Both the position numbers and the translations under genes were made by a program. Of a stretch of DNA of 64,000 bases, positions 9,210 to 18,080 are shown piece after piece. Numbering within the stretch: the stretch's first letter is position 1; every line of letters begins with the position of its first letter. Under the pieces are notes generated by a model. That model did not search any database, was not told where the DNA came from, and saw only the letters and a list, made by a program, of their open reading frames with translations. Source of the DNA: a virus; IMG/VR virus record IMGVR_UViG_3300007513_001761, positions 49,249-113,248 of that record; one strand, 5' to 3'.

Positions 9210-10857
9210 TTAATTCTCCTGTGTATTGTTGAAAATATCCTTTGTATTGATCAAAGTTTCTTTGTCCAAATATTTCTTTGTATTTAAAAAACACTGTCGA
9301 TTCTTCTTGCAATCGTTTTTCTGAGTGTTCGGTCGAAGTGGACAACCCTTCATTATTATAATAATATAATCCAAGGGGAATGTTAACCTTTTTAAATTTG
9401 AATCCAGACTCGACCATACGCAAGAACATCTCCCAATCGCCAGCGTGTGCTAGCTCGTCATTAAAATAACCAGCTTTCTCGTGAATACTTTTTCTCCACA
9501 TCGGCATTGGCCCTGGCAAACACTTAATCATATTCTCTTTAGAAAACGAATTGCGTGAGTGTTCATAGAAAGCGCCTTGCGCAGAATTGTTCTCAAAAGT
9601 TTCGTTTGCGACAGTCGTTTGATAGCAATCAGCGTAAACCAAGTCAATTCCTGTGGAGTAGTGCAAATGTTTTGCGAGAGTTTCTAAGTAGTGTGGTGAG
9701 TGTCGATCATCCACACATGCTTGCGCAAAAAACTCGCCAGTGGCCATTTTGAGGGCCATGTTCTCAGTTTCCATGACTGTTGCTCTATAATCAAGCTTTT
9801 TGTAAACCACGTTTTTATTGGTTTTCATGAACTCTCTAATATACTTTTCTTCATTCTCCGGTGAGTTGGCGTCAATAATGATCAATTCACACTGGTCAAA
9901 AATGGTCTGATTTTTGATGCTTTGTAAAAAATTTTCAATGTATTTTTCCCCAGCATACAGGGGACAGAAAACGGTAACTTTGGGTAATTCGGGTGCTGGG
10001 AAGTAATTTGCTTTGTTGTTATCAATCAGATCGAACCACTTATTAAGAAGCGTGGTGTTGTTCTCTCGAATGAAGTCCAACATCTCCTTCCCGTTCAATT
10101 TAAAATAATCTTCACTAGCTGCGCCAATCAAAGTGTTGGTGATTATCTTACATCCCACGATTTTGGCTTCAATCGAAAGGCGATTATATGTTTCCAGCCA
10201 TTGAGGGAAAAACACTAGATGCTTTACTTGGGCCAAATTGGCAACAAAGCTTTCAAATGGCTGATGACGTAACAGTTCATATTCCAAGCCATGGTGAGCA
10301 CAAAAGCTGATAGCTGCTGGCATGCCTTTGTTTTTATTCTGAGAATCCAGCAGCGCATATTCAATCGTCTTTTCGGTTCCGATATTTTCTTCTAGAACGT
10401 TTAATTGCTCTTCTGTCCAAATGTTGCCGCTTAAACTTACAATATTATTGAGCAACAAGTTCTTCTGAATTACGCTAGCATGCTTTTTGCTCTGACACAT
10501 AACTGCAGCAGCGTTGGCATAAAAATCTTTGTTGATTAATTGATTTTCTGGCGCAAGAAAGTCTTTGTAAAGAGATGGATTGTTGGAAGCCACATATTTG
10601 TGGTCATGCTCCAGAATTGCGTATGTCATGCCAGCAAACGCATGTTTAAATGCTTCTGCCAACATAAAAAAATTAGCTATAATGAAAAAACTATCTCTAT
10701 TGTTTTCCAACAGTGGTCCTGTTACATTGATAGATTTTACTGTTTCTACTGTATATTTCTCGCGCAATAATCGAATGAGGGCGTCATTGCAAAGTTCTGC
10801 GCCGCCCCTTATTTCATCCGCAAAAAAGTCAGAAATAAAAACAATTTTTTTAATCAT
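9202..10857 (-). CDS. Two-domain glycosyltransferase (GT-B-like plus GT2)
   Basis: 551 aa. The N-terminal half (about 1-270) opens with IVFISDFFADEIRGGAEL, the glycine-rich entry of GT4/GT-B acceptor domains. The C-terminal half (from about 290) starts PKVTVFCPLYAGEKYI and has CVDDRHSP as the DxD-like donor site and GPMPMWRKSIHEKAGYF, a clear GT2 domain. A fused enzyme could add two sugars in turn. The N-terminal unit seems to lack the complete GT4 donor half, so it may serve acceptor or partner binding. Confidence 0.8.
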   Translation of the reverse strand: MIKKIVFISDFFADEIRGGAELCNDALIRLLREKYTVETVKSINVTGPLLENNRDSFFIIANFFMLAEAFKHAFAGMTYAILEHDHKYVASNNPSLYKDFLAPENQLINKDFYANAAAVMCQSKKHASVIQKNLLLNNIVSLSGNIWTEEQLNVLEENIGTEKTIEYALLDSQNKNKGMPAAISFCAHHGLEYELLRHQPFESFVANLAQVKHLVFFPQWLETYNRLSIEAKIVGCKIITNTLIGAASEDYFKLNGKEMLDFIRENNTTLLNKWFDLIDNNKANYFPAPELPKVTVFCPLYAGEKYIENFLQSIKNQTIFDQCELIIIDANSPENEEKYIREFMKTNKNVVYKKLDYRATVMETENMALKMATGEFFAQACVDDRHSPHYLETLAKHLHYSTGIDLVYADCYQTTVANETFENNSAQGAFYEHSRNSFSKENMIKCLPGPMPMWRKSIHEKAGYFNDELAHAGDWEMFLRMVESGFKFKKVNIPLGLYYYNNEGLSTSTEHSEKRLQEESTVFFKYKEIFGQRNFDQYKGYFQQYTGELNG

Positions 10858-12115
10858 ATGTTACAACTTGATCCAACACATCACGCCATTCTTTTTCTTC
10901 GGCAGTTTCAACAAAATGAGATAAACTTTCTACAAAAAGCGCATTCTGTTTGGTTTCTGAGAATCTTTCGTGAACTTCCATGGAATACTCACACGAATTG
11001 AGAGCAATACTATCTTCCTTTTTCTCTACAATATCATTGTAGCACAAGCGTAATTGCTCCTTAGTTGACGATTCACGAGGATAAGCCCACATCGACTCCT
11101 TAATCAGCACGCCATCCCAGACGACCTCGTCGGGTACGGGCGCCATATCATAGGCCACGTTGTAAAACTGATCCTTTCCTTTTTCATCCACTAAAAAGTC
11201 TAATTGTCCGGACCACCCTGTACAAACTACAGGGAGACCTGAATAGCATGCTTCATAAATAGGAAGACCAAAACCTTCACCGTGAGCCAAAGAAATCAAT
11301 GCAGCAATTTGTGGGTGTACATAGAGGGAATGAATTTCGTCGTCCTCCATGTCGCCATGAAGGAGATATACCTTACAAGCATGCTCACCAAGGGGTCTCA
11401 AAAAGGCTCTAAGATCGTTTTCTACCTTCTCGCGATCCATTAAACAATTCTTAGCAAAATTGGTTTTAAGCACGAGTCCGACTTCTTCGTCTCTAAACTC
11501 CTCCACAAACCACTTTACCGTGTTCGGAATGTTCTTTCGTGGCCCAAATTGCGCAACGGTCAAAAAGTTAACATCGAAATCAAGCTCAATACCCAAATCT
11601 GGCAAATTATCGAAAGTCTTAGTCGGATAATCGACTGCATCAATTTCTGTCGTTAAGGCGAATTCTTGCTCAGAGCCGGGGACATTTTGTTGTGCAACAA
11701 TATATTTCGTATCTTCGTAAACTTTTTTAGAGTGATTCGAAACAACAATGATTCTATCCATTTGATTGCCTTTTTCAATCCACTGGTGTGCTACTTTTGT
11801 CGTTTCAATACCGGCGGTATACCCAATATTTACGGGTGCCATTCTTTCCCACTCGTTGGGAATCGTTACCTGAAGAGAAATGTCAAATTGACCACCTTGT
11901 TGAACATATGCGATTGTCTTTTCGATAGTTTGGTCGATCCAGGCGCGCTCTGTGTCTACCATCGCCATCCAAGATGTCTGTCCCCACTGCAATGGCTGAA
12001 TATAAATATCAAACAGGTCTTCTCGCGAGCGTAGGGCTCTCAGAGCAAACCTTGATTGCTCTCCATACCCAGAGCGTGTCAAGAGAGGAGCCTTTAAAAT
12101 AATCTTCTTTTTCAT
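10850..12115 (-). CDS. GT4-family glycosyltransferase
   Basis: About 421 aa from the preferred ATG at 12115 (MKKKIILKAPL). That start overlaps the upstream stop by one base (TAATG), as elsewhere in the operon. A further in-frame ATG at 12139 would cause a 25-nt overlap. The C-terminal donor domain shows ALISLAHGEGFGLPIYEACYSGLPVVCTGWSG, the GT4 E-x7-E region that binds the nucleotide sugar. N-terminal GYGEQSRFALRAL is the glycine loop of GT-B enzymes. Confidence 0.85.
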   Translation of the reverse strand: MKKKIILKAPLLTRSGYGEQSRFALRALRSREDLFDIYIQPLQWGQTSWMAMVDTERAWIDQTIEKTIAYVQQGGQFDISLQVTIPNEWERMAPVNIGYTAGIETTKVAHQWIEKGNQMDRIIVVSNHSKKVYEDTKYIVAQQNVPGSEQEFALTTEIDAVDYPTKTFDNLPDLGIELDFDVNFLTVAQFGPRKNIPNTVKWFVEEFRDEEVGLVLKTNFAKNCLMDREKVENDLRAFLRPLGEHACKVYLLHGDMEDDEIHSLYVHPQIAALISLAHGEGFGLPIYEACYSGLPVVCTGWSGQLDFLVDEKGKDQFYNVAYDMAPVPDEVVWDGVLIKESMWAYPRESSTKEQLRLCYNDIVEKKEDSIALNSCEYSMEVHERFSETKQNALFVESLSHFVETAEEKEWRDVLDQVVTYD

Positions 12116-13401
12116 TAGGCCACCTCCATCAAGTGCCATCTATCATAACCCTTTCGAGTTTCCCAGGATCCGTGAGTTTCAACTGCATTGTCCATAACTT
12201 CAATCCATTGCTTTTCAAAATTTTCAAAATTGTAATTGGTCTTAACATGCTTGATACCCTTTTCCGACATTTTCTTATATACGGCCGGGCGCATGTCAAT
12301 TGCTGATTGAAGAGCTTTATTAAAGTCTTCCTGAGCAATGCGATCCTCATAAATATAAGGCACCTCAAGGGAGCCAATTATCGCTTTCGACGAAGGTTGA
12401 AGTCCAAAGCCAAACCAGTCCTTTCCATCAGTTACCTGCTCTTGTAGTCCGCCGGTCATGTTCACAATAATAGGTGTTCCGCAAGACATCGATTCTAATG
12501 TTGCTAGTCCAAAACCTTCGGCGTCGGAAATGTTGATTGTGAAGTCTGCTGCATTATACATCCCGGCCAATTCCAATGAGTCCACTTTTTGTGTCGAAAG
12601 TAAAACTTGTCCGTCACCGACATTTAGATGCTCAATAAGATGTGGTAAATCTTGTCCGTGGGGATCTCGTGCATCTGTATGCATCAATAAAGTGGCCTTG
12701 TCGTGGCCCACTTCGTCCAAGAATTCTTTAAACCACCAAATTAGAGTGCCCGACTGTTTGCGCCGTGCGTTGCGATTGTTCCAAAAGAAAATTTTCTTAT
12801 CTTTATTTTTATGGTGAAAACTAGATTCTACGCAAATACGCTCACGCAGAATTTCAACCTTTGCCTTATCTTCAGCAGATTTATATTTATAAAAAATACT
12901 TGAATTAACAGCATGAGGGAGGTAATGACTCCGCACTCCTGGTGAAACTGTTTTAACAATATCGTGCGTTACCTTTGAGATACACACAATTTCGTCAGTA
13001 GAGCGATAGAATCTTCCATTAAAGTGCGGATGAGGAAAATTATCCCAGACATGATAATACATCATGGGAACATTCGCTCGTATTTCGTTTTCAATTTCCC
13101 ACAGCCAGCCAAAAAAGCGAGGATCGGTCATAAACCAAAGCATATCCGGCTTTTCCTTCTGAAGAATAGAACGAATAATCTCGTGGTTACCATATCCATC
13201 TACTGGATAAATAATCCAATCGTCTTTCCACGGTTCAACTCGTTGCGGTTGGTAGTCGGCGTGCTTCATGGCACCCCCCAAACACACAAACTCATAGCGC
13301 CCTGTCTTTAAGAGCGCCTCAATAAAATACTTCGTCTGGGTACCCACTCCAGAGGGTGATAACGGGTGATCTGACAGAGTCAGAATTTTTGTCTTTTTCA
13401 T
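12115..13401 (-). CDS. GT4-family glycosyltransferase
   Basis: 428 aa. The N-terminal loop is HPLSPSGVGTQTKYF. The donor site contains INISDAEGFGLATLESMSCGTPIIVNMTGG, the GT4 E-x7-E signature. The fold is GT-B with full length, so it is probably active on a surface or virion glycan. It is the first gene of the glycan run after the nuclease and overlaps the next glycosyltransferase by one base. Confidence 0.86.
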   Translation of the reverse strand: MKKTKILTLSDHPLSPSGVGTQTKYFIEALLKTGRYEFVCLGGAMKHADYQPQRVEPWKDDWIIYPVDGYGNHEIIRSILQKEKPDMLWFMTDPRFFGWLWEIENEIRANVPMMYYHVWDNFPHPHFNGRFYRSTDEIVCISKVTHDIVKTVSPGVRSHYLPHAVNSSIFYKYKSAEDKAKVEILRERICVESSFHHKNKDKKIFFWNNRNARRKQSGTLIWWFKEFLDEVGHDKATLLMHTDARDPHGQDLPHLIEHLNVGDGQVLLSTQKVDSLELAGMYNAADFTINISDAEGFGLATLESMSCGTPIIVNMTGGLQEQVTDGKDWFGFGLQPSSKAIIGSLEVPYIYEDRIAQEDFNKALQSAIDMRPAVYKKMSEKGIKHVKTNYNFENFEKQWIEVMDNAVETHGSWETRKGYDRWHLMEVA

Positions 13402-13408
13402 TAATACC

Positions 13409-14170
13409 TCAAGGACAATGTTCGGTATGTCTAAAGTTGCAGTTCCTGCAAGACAACCTATTCTTAATATAACGTTTATTTTTAATATTGTATAGTGCCG
13501 TGTTCAACATTTTTATTGCATTCGCTGTTTTACGCGGTCCACTAGTGACTCTAAATAGTTCCACTCGGTTTTTCTTAGCAGTTCTTTTTAGCAGTGCAAA
13601 GTGCGTTTCCACATCTTTTGGATCTATATTCATCTTTTGACAGAAAAAATGTTTATACAAAGTTAACTGGTATGTGACCATCTTATCGCTGCGTTTGCGC
13701 GCATCCCAACCCCACGAACAAGTCTTCCAATCGAAGACGTGAACTTTTCCATCGGGAGTGGCCACAATCGCATCGATGTAGCCCTTAAACATATAATTAT
13801 CTTCGCCCTCTAAAGGTTCATAGAGCGGCATTTCTACTGCCATGACTTCGAACTCGTCAAAATATTCCTTTAACGCATCTTCAATTTCAGGCAAGATTTG
13901 CTTTCCTTGTCCGATCATATCATAGACAAGTTTTTTGTCTACCTCAATGTCGTCATCCAGACTAGCGATGTTCTTTTTAAATTCTTCAACAAAAAAAGCA
14001 TCATTTATCTCTTCTTGAAGCAGCTTCTTTTCGCAAACCGAATGAATAGCACTTCCAAAAGCAGTATAGGCGTTACCTCTAAAGCCGTCAATTTTGTCTA
14101 GGCGCGTCAACTTGTGGTAAAAGGCGCAAAAAACCCAATCTTTGAGTTCAGAGTATGAAATATGTGGCAA
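13409..14170 (-). CDS. PD-(D/E)XK nuclease, RecB/Cas4-like
   Basis: 253 aa. Features in order: an N-terminal SYSELKDWVFCAFYHKL entry with a cysteine, FGSAIHSVCE (the conserved histidine), GYIDAIVATPDGKVHVFDWKTCS (D...DWK, the catalytic D-ExK core), YQLTLYKHF (QxxxY), and a C-terminal LSCRNCNFRHTEHCP. The four cysteines suggest an iron-sulfur or zinc site, as in AddB and Cas4. The start codon is TTG (14168-14170); no closer ATG keeps the first motif. Role: recombination, repair or DNA degradation. A strong promoter lies just upstream. Confidence 0.86.
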   Translation of the reverse strand: MPHISYSELKDWVFCAFYHKLTRLDKIDGFRGNAYTAFGSAIHSVCEKKLLQEEINDAFFVEEFKKNIASLDDDIEVDKKLVYDMIGQGKQILPEIEDALKEYFDEFEVMAVEMPLYEPLEGEDNYMFKGYIDAIVATPDGKVHVFDWKTCSWGWDARKRSDKMVTYQLTLYKHFFCQKMNIDPKDVETHFALLKRTAKKNRVELFRVTSGPRKTANAIKMLNTALYNIKNKRYIKNRLSCRNCNFRHTEHCP

Positions 14171-14191
14171 AGTTTTCTCGTATTTTTAAAT

Positions 14192-14209
14192 GTTATACTA
14201 CAGTATAAC
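14192..14209. promoter_or_regulatory. Perfect inverted repeat overlapping a -10 box
   Basis: GTTATACT-AC-AGTATAAC is an 8-bp perfect palindrome with a 2-bp centre. One half contains the -10 hexamer of the promoter at 14202-14230. The placement fits an operator for a repressor controlling the nuclease and the glycan genes below it. The binding protein is unknown. Confidence 0.6.
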
Positions 14210-14230
14210 CACATTTTTAATGATTGTCAA
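14202..14230 (-). promoter_or_regulatory. Sigma70-type promoter for the nuclease gene
   Basis: On the minus strand TTGACA (14225-14230), 17 nt, TATACT (14202-14207), about 30 nt before the TTG start of the nuclease. It lies across the stop of the upstream metalloprotease-like gene. Confidence 0.75.
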
Positions 14231-14915
14231 GATCTTTTTGACGTTGAAGCATTAATATTTTTTTATATAATGCTGGACTAATCTTTTGCAGAAAAGTGTG
14301 ATTTGGGTCCAGGTAAAACTCGGTGAACCCTGTGGCGTAATATTCTTTAAGGGATGTGGGAGCATACGCTGATAGGAATACCCCGGCCACCAATGAAGAT
14401 AGCTTGTCATATCCCACCGTCTTAAGGAGGAAAGCATCAAACTCTTCATTATATTCTGAATCCATGAAAAACGCCAAGGGTGCTTTAAATCCATGCTTCC
14501 ACAAAATATCATGCAAATACTTCCTCTTTCTTAAAAATTCTTTCTCAAGTTCTTTGTCACCGTAAATGTCATATCCGTAAACGGCTTCCAGCGAGTGTGC
14601 AATTTCGTGTACAATATCATCGAACATATCTTCTTCATCATCTTGCACATTGGAAATGTACAGGGCCCCATCTTTATAAAATGCATTCACAGAGCGCTTT
14701 TCGAATTCATCAAACCAGCCCACAACAATCATTTCTACTTCTTCGAGAAGATGTGTGGGTACAACCTCTTCTACTCTACTGATAACATTATCTAAACTAA
14801 TACTGTCGCTAACGGGCGGATCTTTTACATAGACGTGGATGCCCGTGCTGGTGTAGAAGTCTTGGATGTTAGCTTGCGTCCGCTGGTGGCTCTCTCGTAA
14901 GTAGTTCAGCATCAT
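14217..14915 (-). CDS. Putative zinc metallopeptidase (HExxH)
   Basis: 232 aa. MFDDIVHEIAHSLEAVYG contains HEIAH at about residue 105, the zinc-binding HExxH, and an acidic FTEFYLD further on could give the third ligand. The remainder is helical and not assigned to a family. It overlaps the 95-aa upstream gene by 47 nt, so M2 or a later start is possible. It may act on a phage or cell-wall protein; this is not established. Confidence 0.6.
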   Translation of the reverse strand: MMLNYLRESHQRTQANIQDFYTSTGIHVYVKDPPVSDSISLDNVISRVEEVVPTHLLEEVEMIVVGWFDEFEKRSVNAFYKDGALYISNVQDDEEDMFDDIVHEIAHSLEAVYGYDIYGDKELEKEFLRKRKYLHDILWKHGFKAPLAFFMDSEYNEEFDAFLLKTVGYDKLSSLVAGVFLSAYAPTSLKEYYATGFTEFYLDPNHTFLQKISPALYKKILMLQRQKDLDNH

Positions 14916-15156
14916 CTAGTCCCTGTTGGTATCCTCGCAAAAAATTCTCTTCAGCAAAAGCAAACACAAATTCAGGAAAATCCGTGGCCAATACTTCCGC
15001 AATCATATTCACGGTGACCTCTTCATTATCTAGTTTTGTACCAACGTATTCTACCAGATATTCTTTAAGGGCAGAATCGGTTTCTACAACCATCGCCAGC
15101 ATAGGATTCTCGTGTAATTCCTGTTCGCTGATTACATTTTCAATTTCTTCACTCAT
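14869..15156 (-). CDS. Small acidic protein of unknown function
   Basis: 95 aa, strongly acidic, predicted all-helical, no recognised motif. It is preceded by GGAGAAATTATT, a good ribosome-binding site at a normal distance, and by a T4-late-type TATAAATA box at 15207-15214. The 47-nt overlap with the metallopeptidase suggests coupled expression. Confidence 0.6.
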   Translation of the reverse strand: MSEEIENVISEQELHENPMLAMVVETDSALKEYLVEYVGTKLDNEEVTVNMIAEVLATDFPEFVFAFAEENFLRGYQQGLDDAELLTREPPADAS

Positions 15157-15206
15157 AATAATTTCTCCTTTATTAATATAACAACAAATTGAAGAGTTGT
15201 TTATTT

Positions 15207-15214
15207 TATTTATA
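15207..15214 (-). promoter_or_regulatory. T4-late-like TATAAATA box
   Basis: The minus strand reads TATAAATA, identical to the T4 late promoter core, about 50 nt before the 95-aa gene and overlapping the end of phoH. No -35 element is evident, as expected for late promoters. An AT-rich coincidence cannot be excluded. Confidence 0.35.
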
Positions 15215-16547
15215 AAACTTTAGAGGCCAACGTTGCAAGGTCTGATCTCTCGCCTTTTCTAAACGTAACGTGGCCGGCTACTCGATATTCTTTAAAGCTC
15301 TCAATCGCATGCGCTAACCCATTAGAGGTCTCATTCACATATGCGTTGTCGATTTGTTCAATATCTCCAGTCATAACAATTTTAGTACCTTCGCCTATTC
15401 TAGTAATAATAGTCTTAACTTCGTGTTTTGTTAAATTTTGTGCTTCATCAATCACAATAAAAGCATTTGAAATAGAACGTCCCCGAATATAAGTCAGAGC
15501 TTCAATCTCAATTTTGCCTTTTTGTGTATACATCTCCAGCGACGAACGGTCTCCCATCAAAAATTTAAGATTATCCTGAATAGGCATCAGCCAGGGTAGC
15601 ATTTTCTCTTCCATCGTCCCTGGCAAGAATCCGATGTCTTTGCCCATGGGTTGAACAGGACGCGAAACTATCATGCGTGCATAATGATTGTGTTCCGTTC
15701 TGAGTCCTATGGTTTGTTGAAGCCCTGCTGCAATCGCACACAGTGTTTTACCAGAACCAGCGCGGCCAACCAATGTGACAAGCTTAATCTTGGGATCTAA
15801 CAACATGTCGATTGCAAACGCCTGTTCCTTGTTTCTTGAAGAAACTTTCCAATCGGGTACCTTGTCATGGATTGTCTTTTTGAGCGGCATCTCGTGGCTT
15901 TCAAAGCGCGCTAGCGCGCTCTTCTTGGGGTTGGAGTTGGATATCATTAGCAGATACTGGTTGGGATACCAAACTTCAGGTGCCTCGTCCTCTGAAACAA
16001 TAATTTCGTCTCCAGCATAAAACCGATCAATGATTTGATCGTCTGTAAGAAACTCAGAGAAGCCTTCATATAGCTGATCGGATGATATGACTGCCTTTTC
16101 AGAGATGTAGTCTTCTGTGAGAATTCCGATTGAATCACAAATCACACGCATGTTGATATCGCGGCTTACGACGATAGTTTTGCGCTTGGGGTGTGCTACT
16201 TGCACAGCTTTTCCTGTAGCAATGATTGCATGATCTGGAATACGCATGTCCAAATCAGAAGGAAACACCACATCTTTTAGTGATTCATAAGACATCACCC
16301 GGAGTAATCCGGCGCCCTTTGCAATTCGAACGCCCTTCTCAAGACTACCTCTTCCTCGAAGCTCATCCAAAGATCGAATAATAGCTCTAGCATTGATTCC
16401 TACGGAATCTTGGCGCTTTTTGTGCCCATCAATCTCTTCAAGCACTTTAAGAGGCAAAAACAAATCGTGATTGTCAAATTTATAAATGCAATCAGCATCT
16501 GTCAAACAAACACTAGTGTCTAATAAATAATTCTTTTTAACTGCCAT
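15210..16547 (-). CDS. phoH: PIN-PhoH ATPase (PhoH2 type)
   Basis: 445 aa. The N-terminal PIN ribonuclease domain (residues 1-150) starts YLLDTSVCLTD with conserved acidic residues and continues to PDHAIIATG and SRDINMRV. The C-terminal PhoH ATPase has Walker A GRAGSGKT (about 260), FLPGTMEEKMLPW, and Walker B FIVIDEAQN with ITRIGEGTKIVMTGD. PIN-PhoH proteins combine RNA cleavage with helicase activity. PhoH genes are frequent in marine phages. Start and length match the family. Confidence 0.93.
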   Translation of the reverse strand: MAVKKNYLLDTSVCLTDADCIYKFDNHDLFLPLKVLEEIDGHKKRQDSVGINARAIIRSLDELRGRGSLEKGVRIAKGAGLLRVMSYESLKDVVFPSDLDMRIPDHAIIATGKAVQVAHPKRKTIVVSRDINMRVICDSIGILTEDYISEKAVISSDQLYEGFSEFLTDDQIIDRFYAGDEIIVSEDEAPEVWYPNQYLLMISNSNPKKSALARFESHEMPLKKTIHDKVPDWKVSSRNKEQAFAIDMLLDPKIKLVTLVGRAGSGKTLCAIAAGLQQTIGLRTEHNHYARMIVSRPVQPMGKDIGFLPGTMEEKMLPWLMPIQDNLKFLMGDRSSLEMYTQKGKIEIEALTYIRGRSISNAFIVIDEAQNLTKHEVKTIITRIGEGTKIVMTGDIEQIDNAYVNETSNGLAHAIESFKEYRVAGHVTFRKGERSDLATLASKVL

Positions 16548-16579
16548 GCGATACCGTATGCTGGTTCGTTAATAAGTAG

Positions 16580-16891
16580 TTAAGCCTTTTTAATTCGACG
16601 GGTTTTGCGGTTGCGCCTCTTTTTCGGGGATATTTTTTTAACTATATCTTTTTCAAATACAAAAGTTTCCACATCATCAGGCCACTTAAAGGGAATGCAA
16701 CACTCCTTTCTTAGACGATCTACATCTGCTTCTTTTATCAATACCGCTTCCCACCCTACATACGCTGGCCAATCAAAGGTGCGTCCTTTTTGTGCTTTCG
16801 TTTCAATCCGCTGGACAAGCCTTAAGTGTACAACGGGCACTCCCTCTCCCGCAGGTGAGCCAGCTATCACAATGTCGCCGGCTTTATACAC
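16580..16891 (-). CDS. Small basic protein with a GDIV-type N-terminus
   Basis: 103 aa. It opens MYKAGDIVIAGSPAGEGVPVVHLRL, a strand-loop-strand pattern like the many GDLV proteins further on. It ends in a very basic tail (SPKKRRNRKTRRIKKA) that would suit nucleic-acid binding. It directly follows the gene at 16892 (stop and start adjacent). Function unknown. Confidence 0.6.
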   Translation of the reverse strand: MYKAGDIVIAGSPAGEGVPVVHLRLVQRIETKAQKGRTFDWPAYVGWEAVLIKEADVDRLRKECCIPFKWPDDVETFVFEKDIVKKISPKKRRNRKTRRIKKA

Positions 16892-17155
16892 TTATTTTCG
16901 CGGCAATAACCAAATGTCATCGTCCTTTTCTTCAATCGCTTGTCCTACATCAGAACATACACATTTGCGAGACGTTACTGACTCCATGTGCGTACTAAAC
17001 CCTTTACACGAGTCTTCACAGGTAGTTATAAGCTCATCTTTAAGTTCATAAGAAGATATCATAAAATAAACACCAGTAGTTACGCAGATATAAAACACGA
17101 GTTTCATAATTGTGTTGGCTATGGTGGTAACTAAATGTTTGTCATTATCTTGCAT
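16892..17155 (-). CDS. Small membrane-anchored cysteine-containing protein
   Basis: 87 aa. One predicted transmembrane helix (about residues 16-34) is followed by a short domain with four cysteines (CEDSC and KCVC) that could form disulfides outside the membrane. No family recognised. It lies directly below the tRNA pair. Confidence 0.6.
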   Translation of the reverse strand: MQDNDKHLVTTIANTIMKLVFYICVTTGVYFMISSYELKDELITTCEDSCKGFSTHMESVTSRKCVCSDVGQAIEEKDDDIWLLPRK

Positions 17156-17175
17156 ATTTCTCTCATATAAACGGA

Positions 17176-17247
17176 GCCACCGATAGGAGTCGAACCTACG
17201 ACCTATTGATTACAAATCAATTGCTCTGCCAACTGAGCTACGGTGGC
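17176..17247 (-). tRNA. tRNA-Thr (TGT)
   Basis: Complete cloverleaf: acceptor GCCACCG pairs with CGGTGGC, D-loop AGCTCAGTTGGCAGAGC, anticodon loop TTTGTAA, T-arm GTAGG-TTCGACT-CCTAT. The anticodon UGU reads ACA. No CCA is encoded. Confidence 0.95.
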
Positions 17248-17251
17248 AAAC

Positions 17252-17323
17252 TGGAGCGGCGGGATTCGAACCTGCAACTTCCGGGTTAACAGCCCGACGT
17301 TCTGCCAATTGAACTACACTCCA
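17252..17323 (-). tRNA. tRNA-Asn (GTT)
   Basis: Acceptor TGGAGTG/CGCTCCA, anticodon loop CTGTTAA (anticodon GUU), T-arm GCAGG-TTCGAAT-CCCGC. It lies 4 nt from tRNA-Thr, so both probably come from one transcript. The CCA is not encoded beyond the acceptor. Confidence 0.93.
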
Positions 17324-17432
17324 GAATCCGGTTTTTGTCGCGAACTAGGAGAACCAGAAACCCCTGCCTACGTGTGGGTCGGGCAGCCCCCTACCGTTAA
17401 TTTTAATTCCGACGATACAGCGGAATATCTTT

Positions 17433-17461
17433 ATTATAATCCATCAAGCCTCTTTGTGCAA
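17433..17461 (-). promoter_or_regulatory. Promoter for the tRNA-Asn/tRNA-Thr transcript
   Basis: Minus strand TTGCAC (17456-17461), 17 nt, TATAAT (17433-17438), about 110 nt ahead of tRNA-Asn, just after the stop of the TlpA-like gene. The 143-nt gap holding it (17324-17466) shows no gene. Confidence 0.65.
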
Positions 17462-17466
17462 GAACT

Positions 17467-18060
17467 TTACAACATTTCTTCGATTTGTTCTCTGATATAG
17501 TCTTCATTGAATCCATAAATGCCCCAGTGTACATTTAATTCTCGGTCAATAAAAACGAAAGTTGGCCATGAAGAAACCGGGTATCCCGCTAGCGCGGTGT
17601 AGTCGATCAAATCGCGATTTCCTTGCAGCACAGAAGTGGTCTGAATACCGTGCGTGTCTGCCCAGCCCTGGACCTCGTCCAATTCGACAGTATCTGCGGT
17701 CGGATCGTCAATCAAGACGGTAATATAATTAAATCCTTGTGATTCGTAATCATCTTGCGTTTGTTGTACGGTTTGTGCGGCGTTTTGGCATGGGCCACAC
17801 CACATAGCAGAGAAATCTAACACGATTACATTCCCCTTCAGGGCGTGAAGGCTCCAAATTTCATCGTTCTGATCTTTGAGCACCATCTCACACACGGCGG
17901 CACCTACGGCTTGTCCACAATCATCGGTGGCATATATTCCCAGTACCGGCTCTTCTTCAACAATCGGCGCTGAATCTTCTGGAACTTCTTCTGTAGGAGT
18001 CTCCAGAGTGGGAGTGCACCCAACCAAGAAAGACAAAACCAAAGCCCATAGAAACACCAT
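17467..18060 (-). CDS. TlpA-like thioredoxin lipoprotein
   Basis: 197 aa. The N-terminal signal ends in a lipobox LVGC (cysteine at residue 15). An acidic, proline-rich linker follows, then a thioredoxin domain with the active site MWCGPC (about residue 98), FNYITVLIDD and the cis-proline region SWPTF. It would be exported and lipid-anchored, acting as a thiol-disulfide reductase. Extracytoplasmic lipoproteins are rare in phages, and this one resembles bacterial (deltaproteobacterial) homologues, so it may have come from a host. Confidence 0.85.
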   Translation of the reverse strand: MVFLWALVLSFLVGCTPTLETPTEEVPEDSAPIVEEEPVLGIYATDDCGQAVGAAVCEMVLKDQNDEIWSLHALKGNVIVLDFSAMWCGPCQNAAQTVQQTQDDYESQGFNYITVLIDDPTADTVELDEVQGWADTHGIQTTSVLQGNRDLIDYTALAGYPVSSWPTFVFIDRELNVHWGIYGFNEDYIREQIEEML

Positions 18061-18080
18061 ATCTACAAGTAACTACTCGG

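Noticed and set aside
15210-16547. Bacterial chromosome origin of the window because of PhoH, TlpA and lipoproteins
   Set aside because: Overlapping tiny genes, tRNA cluster, array and leader proteins favour a phage. Still an inference because no structural phage gene is in view.
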